A DNA stretch of 64,000 bases, taken from FEN-1191 sp964528845. GTDB taxonomy: Bacteria; Pseudomonadota; Gammaproteobacteria; Steroidobacterales; Steroidobacteraceae. This document shows positions 16,811-24,311 of the stretch, piece after piece. The stretch covers positions 67,942-131,941 of the forward strand of contig CAZGVE010000004.1 of assembly GCA_964528845.1 (NCBI GenBank). Reading direction: 5' to 3'. The translations under genes were made by a program, and so were the position numbers. Within the stretch, counting starts at the first letter, position 1. Every line of letters starts with the position of its first letter. Below the pieces are notes generated by a model. That model saw only the letters and a list, made by a program, of their open reading frames with translations. It searched no databases and was not told the DNA's origin.

Positions 16811-16846
16811 CTTCAGGGCGCAGGGCCGCTTCAGGGCGCAGGGCCG
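16811..16846. repeat. 18-bp perfect tandem duplication at the amidase stop codon
   Basis: CTTCAGGGCGCAGGGCCG occurs twice back to back (16811-16828 and 16829-16846). On the minus strand the first copy read encodes the last residues and the stop of the amidase gene; the second repeats that sequence just beyond the stop. It leaves the protein unchanged and probably arose by slippage. Confidence 0.9.
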
Positions 16847-17742
16847 CCGCGGCCGTCATGGCTCGAGAGCGGGCCGTACAGGTCCGGCCGCCGGTCGCGA
16901 AACACGAACCATCCCGCCCGCCCGCGCCGCAGCTGCTCGAGGTCAAAGCTGGCAGTGATGATGGCCTCGCTCTCCTGGTCGGCTTCGGCCACCAGTGCGC
17001 CGGTCGCATCGGCGATGAAGGAAGAGCCGTAGAAGCGCAGGTGCAGCCCGACCGGGTCCTGGCGCGAGCGCTCGACGCCGATGCGATTGCTGGCGATGAG
17101 CGGCATCAGATTTGCCGCTGCATGACCCTGCTGCGTGCGCTGCCAGTGCAGGCGCGAATCGACTGGAGGGGCCGGCGGGGGCTCGCTGCCGATGGCGGTC
17201 GGGAACAGCAGCAGCTCGGCACCGAGCAGTGCCATGATCCTGGCGGACTCCGGAAACCACTGATCCCAGCAGATTCCAACCCCGAGGCAGCCGTAGCGCG
17301 TGTGCCAGACCCGGAAGCCGGTATCGCCGGGGCTGAAGTAGAATTTCTCCTGGTAGCCAGGCCCCTGCGGAATGTGGGACTTGCGGTAGATTCCCAGCCG
17401 GGCGCCGTCCGCATCGAACAGCGCCAGCGAATTGAAATAGGCGTTGCCGTCACGCTCGAAGAAGCTCACGGGCAGCACCACGCCCAGATCCGCGGCCAGC
17501 CGCCCGAAGCGCCTCAGCAGCGGACTGTCGTCCGCCGACTCGGCCAGGGTCAGGTACTGCGCATCCTGCTCGATACAGAAGTATGGCGTCGCGAACAGCT
17601 CCTGCAGCAGGATCACCTGGGCGCCGCGCGCGTGAGCCTCGCGCACCAGCCGCTCGGCGCGCTGCGCGTTGTCCTCGAGGTCCCAGCTGCAGGCGAACTG
17701 TGTGGCCGCGACCGTGACGCGTCGAGCCTGCGCCTCAGGCAT
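16831..17742 (-). CDS. aguB: N-carbamoylputrescine amidase (nitrilase superfamily)
   Basis: A 303-residue carbon-nitrogen hydrolase. It should release putrescine, CO2 and ammonia from N-carbamoylputrescine in the arginine decarboxylase route to polyamines. The Glu-Lys-Cys triad is visible at Glu48, Lys121 and Cys158 (GICWD). The HIPQGPGYQEKFYFSPGDTGF stretch, described by its ends, is typical of AguB. It overlaps the oxidoreductase gene upstream by 8 bp. The agmatine deiminase partner aguA is not next to it. Confidence 0.88.
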   Translation of the reverse strand: MPEAQARRVTVAATQFACSWDLEDNAQRAERLVREAHARGAQVILLQELFATPYFCIEQDAQYLTLAESADDSPLLRRFGRLAADLGVVLPVSFFERDGNAYFNSLALFDADGARLGIYRKSHIPQGPGYQEKFYFSPGDTGFRVWHTRYGCLGVGICWDQWFPESARIMALLGAELLLFPTAIGSEPPPAPPVDSRLHWQRTQQGHAAANLMPLIASNRIGVERSRQDPVGLHLRFYGSSFIADATGALVAEADQESEAIITASFDLEQLRRGRAGWFVFRDRRPDLYGPLSSHDGRGGPAP

Positions 17743-18694
17743 GTGCCCGCCGACCGTCTGCGCCGCGCAGCCGCTCTGTAATCGCGATCGCGGTACGCAG
17801 CGCGCGCAGCCCGTCCTCGCCGCTCACCAGCACCGGCTTGTCGCCGCGGATTGCATCCAGGAAGGCCTGCACTTCGCGCAGCAGCGCATCTCCCTGCTCG
17901 AAGGACTGTTCCTCGATCTGCACCGGCAGCTGGCCCGCGGCGACCGGCCCTTCGCGTTTGCGAATCACGGTCAGGATCTTCTGCTGCAGGTCGATCGACA
18001 GATAGGCATCGTCGCGGAACACTCGCAGCTTGCGCTCGGTCTTCAGGCTCACACGGCTGGCGGTCACGTTCGCGACACAGCCGTTGTCGAAACGCAGCCT
18101 GGCGTTCGCGATGTCGATCTCGCCAGAGAACACCGGAGTCCCGACGGCATCGAAGCTCTCGAGCGGCCGGGCCACGATCATCTGCACCAGGTCGATGTCG
18201 TGGATCATCAGGTCGAGCACCACATTCACATCGGTGCCGCGCTCGCGGAACGGGGCGAGGCGGTGGCATTCGATGAAACGTGCGGCCGAGAGCAGGGTTT
18301 CGGCGGCGAGGATGCTCGGATTGAAGCGCTCGAGGAGCCCGACCTGCAGTACCCGGGCGTGGGTGCGCGCAGCGTCGATCAGCTGCTGGGCCTGTTCGCA
18401 GGTCTCGGTAATCGGCTTCTCGACCAGCACGTGGGCGCCGGCCCGCAGGAAATCCAGCGCGATCTCGCAATGCGTGGCAGTCGGCGTCACGACGCTGACT
18501 GCGTCCACGTGTCCCAGCAATACACGGTAGTCCTGCAGCGGCTGGGTCTGCAGCTCCGCGGCCACCCGCTGGGCGGTATCGGCGCTGGCATCGACCACCG
18601 CCGCGAGTTCGCACCCGGGCAGCCCCGCATATTTCTGGGCGTGAAAGCGGCCGAGGTACCCCACCCCGATCACGGCCGCTCTGATTTTGCGCAT
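17735..18694 (-). CDS. Gfo/Idh/MocA-family oxidoreductase
   Basis: A 319-residue NAD(P)-dependent oxidoreductase. The Rossmann loop GVGYLG lies at residues 10-15, the EKPI motif near residue 95 and the catalytic-type MIHDIDL segment near residue 165. From memory it resembles the proteins found beside lpx genes in many proteobacteria, some of which act as UDP-N-acetylglucosamine 3-dehydrogenases (GnnA type), but no lpx gene or aminotransferase is here, so the substrate stays open. The ATG at 18694 gives the family N-terminus. The gene overlaps the amidase gene by 8 bp. Confidence 0.8.
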   Translation of the reverse strand: MRKIRAAVIGVGYLGRFHAQKYAGLPGCELAAVVDASADTAQRVAAELQTQPLQDYRVLLGHVDAVSVVTPTATHCEIALDFLRAGAHVLVEKPITETCEQAQQLIDAARTHARVLQVGLLERFNPSILAAETLLSAARFIECHRLAPFRERGTDVNVVLDLMIHDIDLVQMIVARPLESFDAVGTPVFSGEIDIANARLRFDNGCVANVTASRVSLKTERKLRVFRDDAYLSIDLQQKILTVIRKREGPVAAGQLPVQIEEQSFEQGDALLREVQAFLDAIRGDKPVLVSGEDGLRALRTAIAITERLRGADGRRAHA

Positions 18695-18773
18695 GCGGCG
18701 GCTATTATGCCCGAAGGGTCGGCGGTGGGTCGCCCGGCCGGCCGCGTTGCCGCGCCGGGATTGTCCCGGACTA

Positions 18774-18802
18774 CCAGGCGTTCGAACTTCCAGGCGTTCG
18801 AA
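18774..18802. repeat. 13-bp direct repeat, period 16, upstream of a small membrane protein gene
   Basis: CCAGGCGTTCGAA occurs at 18774-18786 and again at 18790-18802, each ending in the palindrome TTCGAA. The repeats lie 17 bp before the TTG start at 18820, in the divergent region with the oxidoreductase gene. Either a recent duplication or a two-site operator would explain them. Confidence 0.6.
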
Positions 18803-18819
18803 TTGAGGAGAGGTTTGAA

Positions 18820-19110
18820 TTGAGCCCACGGCAGCGTGGTATCGCGCGTTGGTACGGCAATGTCCGCGGGGTATGGCGCGAAGTGCTCACGGCGCTCACG
18901 TGCCTGGCTCTCGGCGTGCTGGCGATGCCATGCCTGATCTTCGCCTTCGGGCGTATCGCTCTAGGGCCCTATGCGCATGGCTCGATCCTGTCCCTGTGGC
19001 GTGATTTCCTGATCGGTCTGGGGGACGGTTCGGAAGCCTTCTGGTTCATTGCCCTCGGGCCCTACCTGCTGCTGCTGTTGCTTCGGGGCGGGCGCCGGCT
19101 GTTGACATAA
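18820..19110 (+). CDS. Small integral membrane protein, unknown function
   Basis: A 96-residue protein that I do not recognise. It has a basic N-terminus, one hydrophobic segment over residues 22-48 and a second over about 73-90, then an RGGRRLLT end. The start is TTG at 18820, supported by GAGGAG at 18805-18810 with 9 nt spacing. It is divergent from the Gfo/Idh gene. High third-position GC supports real coding. Confidence 0.6.
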   Translation: MSPRQRGIARWYGNVRGVWREVLTALTCLALGVLAMPCLIFAFGRIALGPYAHGSILSLWRDFLIGLGDGSEAFWFIALGPYLLLLLLRGGRRLLT

Positions 19111-19130
19111 GCATCTAAGAAACAAGGGAT

Positions 19131-19148
19131 TTGTGACTCAGTTCACAA
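19131..19148. promoter_or_regulatory. CRP/Vfr/Clp-type binding palindrome
   Basis: TTGTGA-CTCAGT-TCACAA is a perfect 6+6 bp inverted repeat with the 6-bp spacer of the CRP consensus TGTGA-N6-TCACA. It lies 20 bp after the stop of the small membrane protein gene and 94 bp upstream of the small gene at 19243. The positioning fits control of the latter. Confidence 0.7.
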
Positions 19149-19211
19149 TTCCGGCGGCACTGGTAGGCAGGTCACCCGTCACGCTGTCATCCTAGGCTTA
19201 GGGGAAATTCA

Positions 19212-19232
19212 GGCGCGAGAAATCGCGTCGCC
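19212..19232 (+). promoter_or_regulatory. Possible 5' leader hairpin with GAAA loop
   Basis: The transcript of 19212-19232 can pair GGCGCGA with TCG..CGCC around a GAAA tetraloop (19219-19222), leaving a 3-nt bulge. It ends 10 nt before the ATG at 19243 and no clear Shine-Dalgarno lies between, so it could affect initiation. This is a paper fold only. Confidence 0.25.
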
Positions 19233-19242
19233 AATTGCCGAC

Positions 19243-19470
19243 ATGGGTACCGTAGCCAATCGCACCAACGCCCTGAATAGCACCGCCGAGAGTCGTCCAT
19301 CGAACTCGGAGGGGGCGCGTCGCCGCGAGGATGTGATCCACGAAATCAAGCTGGCACTGGTGACCGCGGAGCTCACGCTCGATGAGCCGCGGCGTGGCTT
19401 CGATCCGTACAACGCGAAACTCGGGCGCAGTCCGCGCGACGTCTGGGCACGCAGTCGCCACCACGGCTGA
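19243..19470 (+). CDS. Small hydrophilic protein, unknown function
   Basis: A 75-residue charged, soluble protein. The middle (residues about 25-47, RRREDVIHEIKLALVTAEL) looks helical, and the end carries GFDPYNAKLGRSPRDVW, a pattern I associate with small conserved proteobacterial proteins, though I cannot name a family. Codon use is GC3-rich like its neighbours. The CRP-type site lies upstream. It fills the otherwise empty 19111-19544 interval. The remaining 74 bp downstream hold only the short palindrome AACCTCGAGGTT (19531-19542). Confidence 0.55.
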   Translation: MGTVANRTNALNSTAESRPSNSEGARRREDVIHEIKLALVTAELTLDEPRRGFDPYNAKLGRSPRDVWARSRHHG

Positions 19471-19544
19471 GGTCTGCCGTCGACCCCCTTGGCTCTCTGG
19501 CCGTGGGGACGGCCTCGCCGGCACTGCTGCAACCTCGAGGTTTC

Positions 19545-19829
19545 TTAAGGCCAGTACGTGTAGAGCAGCACCGCGATCATGCCGGCCAGCAGCAACTGCG
19601 GGCCGAAGCGCCAGCGCCATCCGCGCAGCTCGCCGATGAAGCACGTGACCGAGACGCCGGCGAGCGACCACGACCACAGTAATCCGCGCAGCAGGGGCAC
19701 TCGCTCGCTTGCAAGCCGCCCGTAGTATTCGGGCAGCAGCAGGAACACGATACCGCTCATGGTCAGCGACACCGTCAGGGCGATGGCCGAACCCATCACG
19801 ATGCCGATCAGTACCGACAGTGGCCGCAT
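19545..19829 (-). CDS. Small membrane protein, unknown function
   Basis: A 94-residue protein with three predicted membrane segments at about residues 5-33, 48-65 and 76-92, ending in LLLAGMIAVLLYTYWP. I do not recognise the family. A GAGG with about 7 nt spacing precedes the ATG at 19829. It is divergent from prc. It could be a subunit or accessory of a membrane complex, but nothing here shows that. Confidence 0.55.
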   Translation of the reverse strand: MRPLSVLIGIVMGSAIALTVSLTMSGIVFLLLPEYYGRLASERVPLLRGLLWSWSLAGVSVTCFIGELRGWRWRFGPQLLLAGMIAVLLYTYWP

Positions 19830-19950
19830 GAACTGCCTCGCAGATTACTGAAATGCCGGGCCGTCCGCGGCCTGCGCCGACTGCCATCCGGTGCGCAAAG
19901 ATGTCAGACTGCGCCACACCAGTGTAGCCGCCGTCAAGCACCCCTGCAGC

Positions 19951-22095
19951 ATGCCGCAATCGCCCGTTTCCGAACGAAGGCTCCATTCGCCCCTGGCGCT
20001 GGGAGCGTTGGGCCTGCTGGTGCTCACGGCCGCGGGCTCGAGCGGCGTGCCCGCCGCCACCGGTCTGCTGCCCGACGGGGCCATTGCCCCGACCTCGCAG
20101 GAGCGCGTGCTGGCGCCGCGCGTGGCGGGCCTGCTCGAGCAGTACCAGTACCGACATATCCCGATCGACGAGCGCCTCTCGCCGTCGGTACTGGACCGCT
20201 ACCTGGAAAGCCTGGACAGCCAGCACAGCTACTTCCTGGCCAGCGACATTGCCGGCTTCGATAAGTGGCGGCTGAAATTCGGCGACATGGCGCACACCGG
20301 CGAGATCGACCCGGCGTTCCTGATCTTCAATGTGTTCCGTCAGCGCAACCGCGAGCGCATGGAATACGCGCTCAAGCTGCTGACGACCGAGCCGGACTGG
20401 ACACGCGAGGAGGACTTCAATTTCGACCGCGAGCACGCCGCGTGGCCGACCACGGTCGATGAGGTGAACGAACTGTGGCGCCAGCGGGTGAAGAACGACG
20501 CGATCTCGTTGCTACTGACGGGCAAGAACTGGGCCGACACTGCGGATACCCTGAGGAAGCGCTATCAGCGCGTGCTCACGCGGCTCGACAAGATCGCGCC
20601 GGAGGACGTGTTCGAGACGCTGATGAACGGGTATGCGACCTCGTACGACCCGCACTCGAATTACTTCTCACCGCGCAGCTCGGAGGAGTACCGGATCCAG
20701 ATGAGCCTGAGCTACGAAGGCATCGGGGCCTCGCTGCAGCTCAATGACGACTACGTCACCGTCAGCGGCGTGCTGCCGGGCGGACCGGCAGCTGCGGACG
20801 GCACGCTCAAGATCAACGATCGCATTACCGCCGTCGGCCAGGGACACGATGGCGCGATGTCCGACGTGATCGGCTGGCGCCTCGATGACGTGGTGCAGCT
20901 GATCCGCGGCAAGGTGAACACTGTGGTGCGGCTGCAGATCCTGCCGTCGGGCGCTGTGCCGGGCAGTACCGAGCGCACGCTCGAACTGACGCGCAACAAG
21001 GTGACCCTCGAGGCCCAGGCGGCCAAGAAGGAAGTGCGCACGATCCAGCGCAACGGCCACGGCTATCGGGTCGGCATCATTACCGTCCCCAGCTTCTACA
21101 ACGACATGGAAGGCGAAGCCGAGAGCGCGAACAACCGCAGCACCACCCACGACGTACGCCGGCTGCTGCAGGAATTTGCCGAGCAAGGTGGCATCGATGC
21201 GCTGGTCCTGGATCTGCGCGGTGATGGCGGCGGCTACCTGCCGGAGGCGGTCGGCCTGACCCACCTGTTCATCAATCACGGTCCGGTGGTCCAGCTTCGG
21301 GACACCAACGGCCAGCTCGACGTGCTGGACGAGCCGGATCCAGGACAGGCCTATGCCGGACCGTTGGCGGTGCTGGTCGACCGCACCAGTGCGTCGGCCT
21401 CCGAGATCTTCGCCGCGGCGATCCAGGACTATCACCGCGGACTGATCATTGGCCAGACCAGTTTCGGCAAGGGCACGGTTCAGAGCGTGATCCCGCTCGA
21501 CCGCTGGTCCTCGCGACCGACCGAGGGACAGGTCACCGTCACGATCGGCAAGTTCTACCGGGTCACTGGTGAGAGCACTCAGCTGCGAGGCGTGGTACCC
21601 GACATCGTGCTGCCATCGGCGATCAACCCGCAGGACGTCGGGGAGAGCATGCTCGAACACGCGCTGCCCTGGGACCGCATCGCGCCGGTGCCGTTCCGGG
21701 CGCTTTCGCCCGACGGCTCACTGGTGCAGACCCTCGCCTCCGAACAGAGCGACCGCGCCACGCATAACGCCGACTACCAGTGGCTGCTCTCGAGCCTGGC
21801 GACGCTCGACACGATGCGCAAGGACAAGATGCTGTCGCTGAACCTCAAGAAGCGCCAGCAGCAGCGGCTGGCGCAGGACCAGGCGCGCTTGGGCCAGGAG
21901 AACGCGCGGCGGATCGCCGATGGCCTCGCGGCGGTGAAGGCGGTCGAGGACATCGTCGCGAGCGACGAGCCCGATGTGATACTCGCGCAGGCCGCGAACA
22001 TCATGGCCGACTCGCTCACCCCGCAGGCCGTCCACGGCACCCCGGAGGTCGCGCAGCAGGGCGCGCCGCCTGCAGCCGCGTCCACCCGGCACTAG
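19951..22095 (+). CDS. prc: Tail-specific (C-terminal processing) protease Prc/Tsp
   Basis: A 714-residue periplasmic S41 protease with an embedded PDZ domain (about residues 255-345), matching the layout of E. coli Prc (682 residues). It trims or degrades envelope proteins from their C-termini. The Ser-Asp-Lys set is at Ser482, Asp493 and Lys507, with the same spacing as Ser430, Asp441 and Lys455 of E. coli. A hydrophobic signal peptide covers residues about 10-30. I chose the ATG at 19951. An in-frame GTG at 19891 would add 20 residues before the signal peptide. Confidence 0.93.
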   Translation: MPQSPVSERRLHSPLALGALGLLVLTAAGSSGVPAATGLLPDGAIAPTSQERVLAPRVAGLLEQYQYRHIPIDERLSPSVLDRYLESLDSQHSYFLASDIAGFDKWRLKFGDMAHTGEIDPAFLIFNVFRQRNRERMEYALKLLTTEPDWTREEDFNFDREHAAWPTTVDEVNELWRQRVKNDAISLLLTGKNWADTADTLRKRYQRVLTRLDKIAPEDVFETLMNGYATSYDPHSNYFSPRSSEEYRIQMSLSYEGIGASLQLNDDYVTVSGVLPGGPAAADGTLKINDRITAVGQGHDGAMSDVIGWRLDDVVQLIRGKVNTVVRLQILPSGAVPGSTERTLELTRNKVTLEAQAAKKEVRTIQRNGHGYRVGIITVPSFYNDMEGEAESANNRSTTHDVRRLLQEFAEQGGIDALVLDLRGDGGGYLPEAVGLTHLFINHGPVVQLRDTNGQLDVLDEPDPGQAYAGPLAVLVDRTSASASEIFAAAIQDYHRGLIIGQTSFGKGTVQSVIPLDRWSSRPTEGQVTVTIGKFYRVTGESTQLRGVVPDIVLPSAINPQDVGESMLEHALPWDRIAPVPFRALSPDGSLVQTLASEQSDRATHNADYQWLLSSLATLDTMRKDKMLSLNLKKRQQQRLAQDQARLGQENARRIADGLAAVKAVEDIVASDEPDVILAQAANIMADSLTPQAVHGTPEVAQQGAPPAAASTRH

Positions 22096-22114
22096 TCCCT
22101 CCGGCAGCTGGCGA

Positions 22115-23149
22115 TTATCGCAGCAGCACCCGGTAGATCTCCCACAGATCCTCGACCAGCACCTTCGAGCCGTCCATCGTTGAAGTCAGGCTCTCGGCGG
22201 TCGGTGCGGTCTCGCTGGCATTGCGGTACTTCGCCAGCTCGCGCAGCCGGTCCAGGCACTGCTTGATCTCCTGCGGCAGATTGGCGCGCTGCTGCAGCAG
22301 CGCTCGGCCGCGCGCGATTTCCGCCATGCTCGCCTCGCAGCGCGCGCGATCGCCGTACTCATCGCGCGGCGGCTCGCGGCGCCCCGCCGCCTCGCGCGCG
22401 AGTTCCACCAGCGTGCCCTGCGCCAGGCGGTTGCTCAGGATCTGAGCGTAGGCCACCGCGGCCAGGTTGATCGCGCGGCGCGCGTCGACTGACAGGCCCG
22501 CGAATTCGGGTGCCGTCTCGGCATCCAGCGTATCGCGCGCCGCGCGTGCCGCCTCGAGATCCTGCACGCACAGCAGTGCCTGAAGGTTCGCGGCCTGCGC
22601 CTGGCGGCGCAAGGCACGGCGCCTGAAGTAGTGCCAGAACCGCTGCAGCCGCTGCTCGCCCTGCTCCAGCACCGTAACCGCTTCGCGTGCCTGCGCGGCG
22701 CGTGTCTCAGCGTCGCGCAGCGTGGCCTCGACCGCCTGGCGGCGCACGAACTGGCGCCGGTTGAACTCGGCCAGGAATGCGCGCCGCTCGCGCTCCTCTT
22801 GCTGGGCTACGAGCTCGGCGACGAATTGCGTGAGCAACGTACGACCGAGCGTCCACAGCTCGCGCAGCTGATAGAACACGAGGGCCGGATAGGCGGTGTC
22901 GGGCAGCGCCAGGCGCTCCTCGAGCCCCTGGAGCATCTCCTGCACGCGCGCGGTAGCGCCTTCCTGCTGCTTGACCCGGTCTTTGAGGCGCTGAACCTCG
23001 TCCTGCAGCCCGCTATAGGACTTCTTGAGCTCGGCCCGATTGCGGAACAGCAGCAGCACGCGGTCGTCGTCGACGTCGAGCTTCGGCGTGCCGCTGCCCA
23101 GGCGCAGGAATCCGAATTGGCGCATCCATTTCATGAGTAGTGGCATCAT
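22115..23149 (-). CDS. Coiled-coil protein of unknown function
   Basis: A 344-residue soluble protein that I do not recognise. After about 30 residues come heptad-rich regions over roughly 35-75 (ELKKSYSGLQDEVQRLKDRV) and 115-210, very rich in Arg, Gln and Ala. The C-terminal part is less repetitive and ends MDGSKVLVEDLWEIYRVLLR. There is no signal peptide or membrane segment. It may be structural or an adaptor. The ATG at 23149 was preferred to a TTG at 23155. It faces prc with 19 bp between stops. Confidence 0.6.
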   Translation of the reverse strand: MMPLLMKWMRQFGFLRLGSGTPKLDVDDDRVLLLFRNRAELKKSYSGLQDEVQRLKDRVKQQEGATARVQEMLQGLEERLALPDTAYPALVFYQLRELWTLGRTLLTQFVAELVAQQEERERRAFLAEFNRRQFVRRQAVEATLRDAETRAAQAREAVTVLEQGEQRLQRFWHYFRRRALRRQAQAANLQALLCVQDLEAARAARDTLDAETAPEFAGLSVDARRAINLAAVAYAQILSNRLAQGTLVELAREAAGRREPPRDEYGDRARCEASMAEIARGRALLQQRANLPQEIKQCLDRLRELAKYRNASETAPTAESLTSTMDGSKVLVEDLWEIYRVLLR

Positions 23150-23200
23150 TCGCAAGGGGCCACTCCCACTCCACGCTCAGCTGAGCTTGCCGGCCCGGAT

Positions 23201-23662
23201 CTAAGGCTCCGGCAACGTGAATCGATGGCCGCGGTCAGCGCAATATTCCAGCCATTTATTTAGCATCATGTTGCGCGACCAGCGCTGATGCAGTTCACGT
23301 TCCCCCGGCCGGGCAGCGGAACCGCGCACCGAGTCGCTGCCGGTCAGCGCCTCCGCTTCCAGCAGCCGCGCATCGTGATAGGCGCGCAGCCGCAGGTCGG
23401 GCAGCCGCTCCGTCGGTGCGCCGCGCCGGCGCGGCAGCACGTAGCTGAGATTCAGCGTACTGGTGTAGCGCATGTGCTCGAGCACGGCGAGCTGCAGTTC
23501 ACAGTCCCCGGGCGGACGCGAGACCAGCGTGCCTTCGAGCCGGGCCGGCTCCCCCGCGAGCTGCACGAAGCGCAGGTAGTTGCTCTCGTACAGGCTCATC
23601 AGGGCGATGAACCCGCGCGGCCGTGTACGCCATGACACCGGAATGTCGGCTTCGCAAAGCAT
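23201..23662 (-). CDS. DUF1249 family protein (YqiB-like)
   Basis: A 153-residue protein of the DUF1249 family. The matching landmarks are the SNYLRFVQLAG start of the domain, the EHMRYTSTLNLSYVLPR strand pair, LRLRAYHDARLLEAEAL and the C-terminal HQRWSRNMMLNKWLEYC. Function is unknown. Members are small cytosolic proteins often near genes for nucleotide metabolism or topoisomerase. The ATG at 23662 lies exactly 7 bp after a TATAGT box (23674-23669), so the message could be leaderless. A shorter start at MSLYESN is possible. Confidence 0.78.
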   Translation of the reverse strand: MLCEADIPVSWRTRPRGFIALMSLYESNYLRFVQLAGEPARLEGTLVSRPPGDCELQLAVLEHMRYTSTLNLSYVLPRRRGAPTERLPDLRLRAYHDARLLEAEALTGSDSVRGSAARPGERELHQRWSRNMMLNKWLEYCADRGHRFTLPEP

Positions 23663-23727
23663 GCCCCGACTATAACACGGGGGTGCGACGCTCATGCTTG
23701 CGGTGCGGCAGATCGGTGCGCTGCTGC

Positions 23728-24270
23728 TCAGGGTGCGACGAACATCCGCTCGCGGTAGTAGCGCAACTCGTTGATGGACTCGTGGATGTCGGCCCGCGCG
23801 AGATGCGCCGAGGGCTTCGAATAGGGATCCAGTGCGGGCATCCAGCGGCGCGCGAGTTCCTTGAGCGTGCTGACATCAAGATTGCGGTAGTGGAAGAATC
23901 GCTCGAGTTCCGGCATCAGACGGGCGAGAAAGCGACGATCCTGGCAGATGCTGTTGCCGCACATCGGCGACATGCCCGGCGGCAGGTGCGTGCTCAGGAA
24001 CAGCAGCGTCTGGCGCTCCGCTTCCGCCACGCTCATGCGGCTCAAGCGCACGCGCGCGAGCAGCCCGGAGCCGCCGTGCTGGCGCTGGTTCCACGCATCC
24101 ATGCGTGCCAGCACCTCCTCGGGCTGGTGAATCGCGAGTTCCGGGCCCTCGGCGAGCACGTTGAGGTCCTTGTCCGTGATGACGGTCGCAATCTCGATGA
24201 TCTGGTCGGTCTCGGGCATCAGCCCGGTCATCTCGAGATCGATCCAGATCAGGTTCTCGTGATTGCTCAT
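23728..24270 (-). CDS. orn: Oligoribonuclease Orn
   Basis: A 180-residue DEDDh 3'-5' exoribonuclease that degrades two- to five-nucleotide RNAs and the pGpG left from cyclic di-GMP turnover. The first acidic pair is in WIDLEMTGL at residues 9-17. The later CGNSICQDRRFL and the HxxxxD-type end (SAHLARADIHESINELRYYRE) are typical. It is divergent from rsgA across 41 bp, as in many gammaproteobacteria. Confidence 0.96.
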   Translation of the reverse strand: MSNHENLIWIDLEMTGLMPETDQIIEIATVITDKDLNVLAEGPELAIHQPEEVLARMDAWNQRQHGGSGLLARVRLSRMSVAEAERQTLLFLSTHLPPGMSPMCGNSICQDRRFLARLMPELERFFHYRNLDVSTLKELARRWMPALDPYSKPSAHLARADIHESINELRYYRERMFVAP

Positions 24271-24311
24271 ACCGGTTCACGTTGCGGGCAGTTCGGGCAT
24301 CATAGCAAGTA

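Noticed and set aside
19102..19107. Perfect TTGACA as a -35 box before the small gene at 19243
   Set aside because: No acceptable -10 lies 15-19 bp downstream (the position reads AGGGAT), and the hexamer is inside the end of the preceding coding sequence.
19531..19542. AACCTCGAGGTT as a terminator of the small membrane protein gene
   Set aside because: The stem has only six pairs with no room for a loop and only a short T/C stretch, too weak for an intrinsic terminator.
23175..23186. 12-bp palindrome GCTCAGCTGAGC
   Set aside because: It lies between genes on the same strand with no T-run after it and no promoter nearby. One such palindrome is expected by chance in a region of this size and composition.
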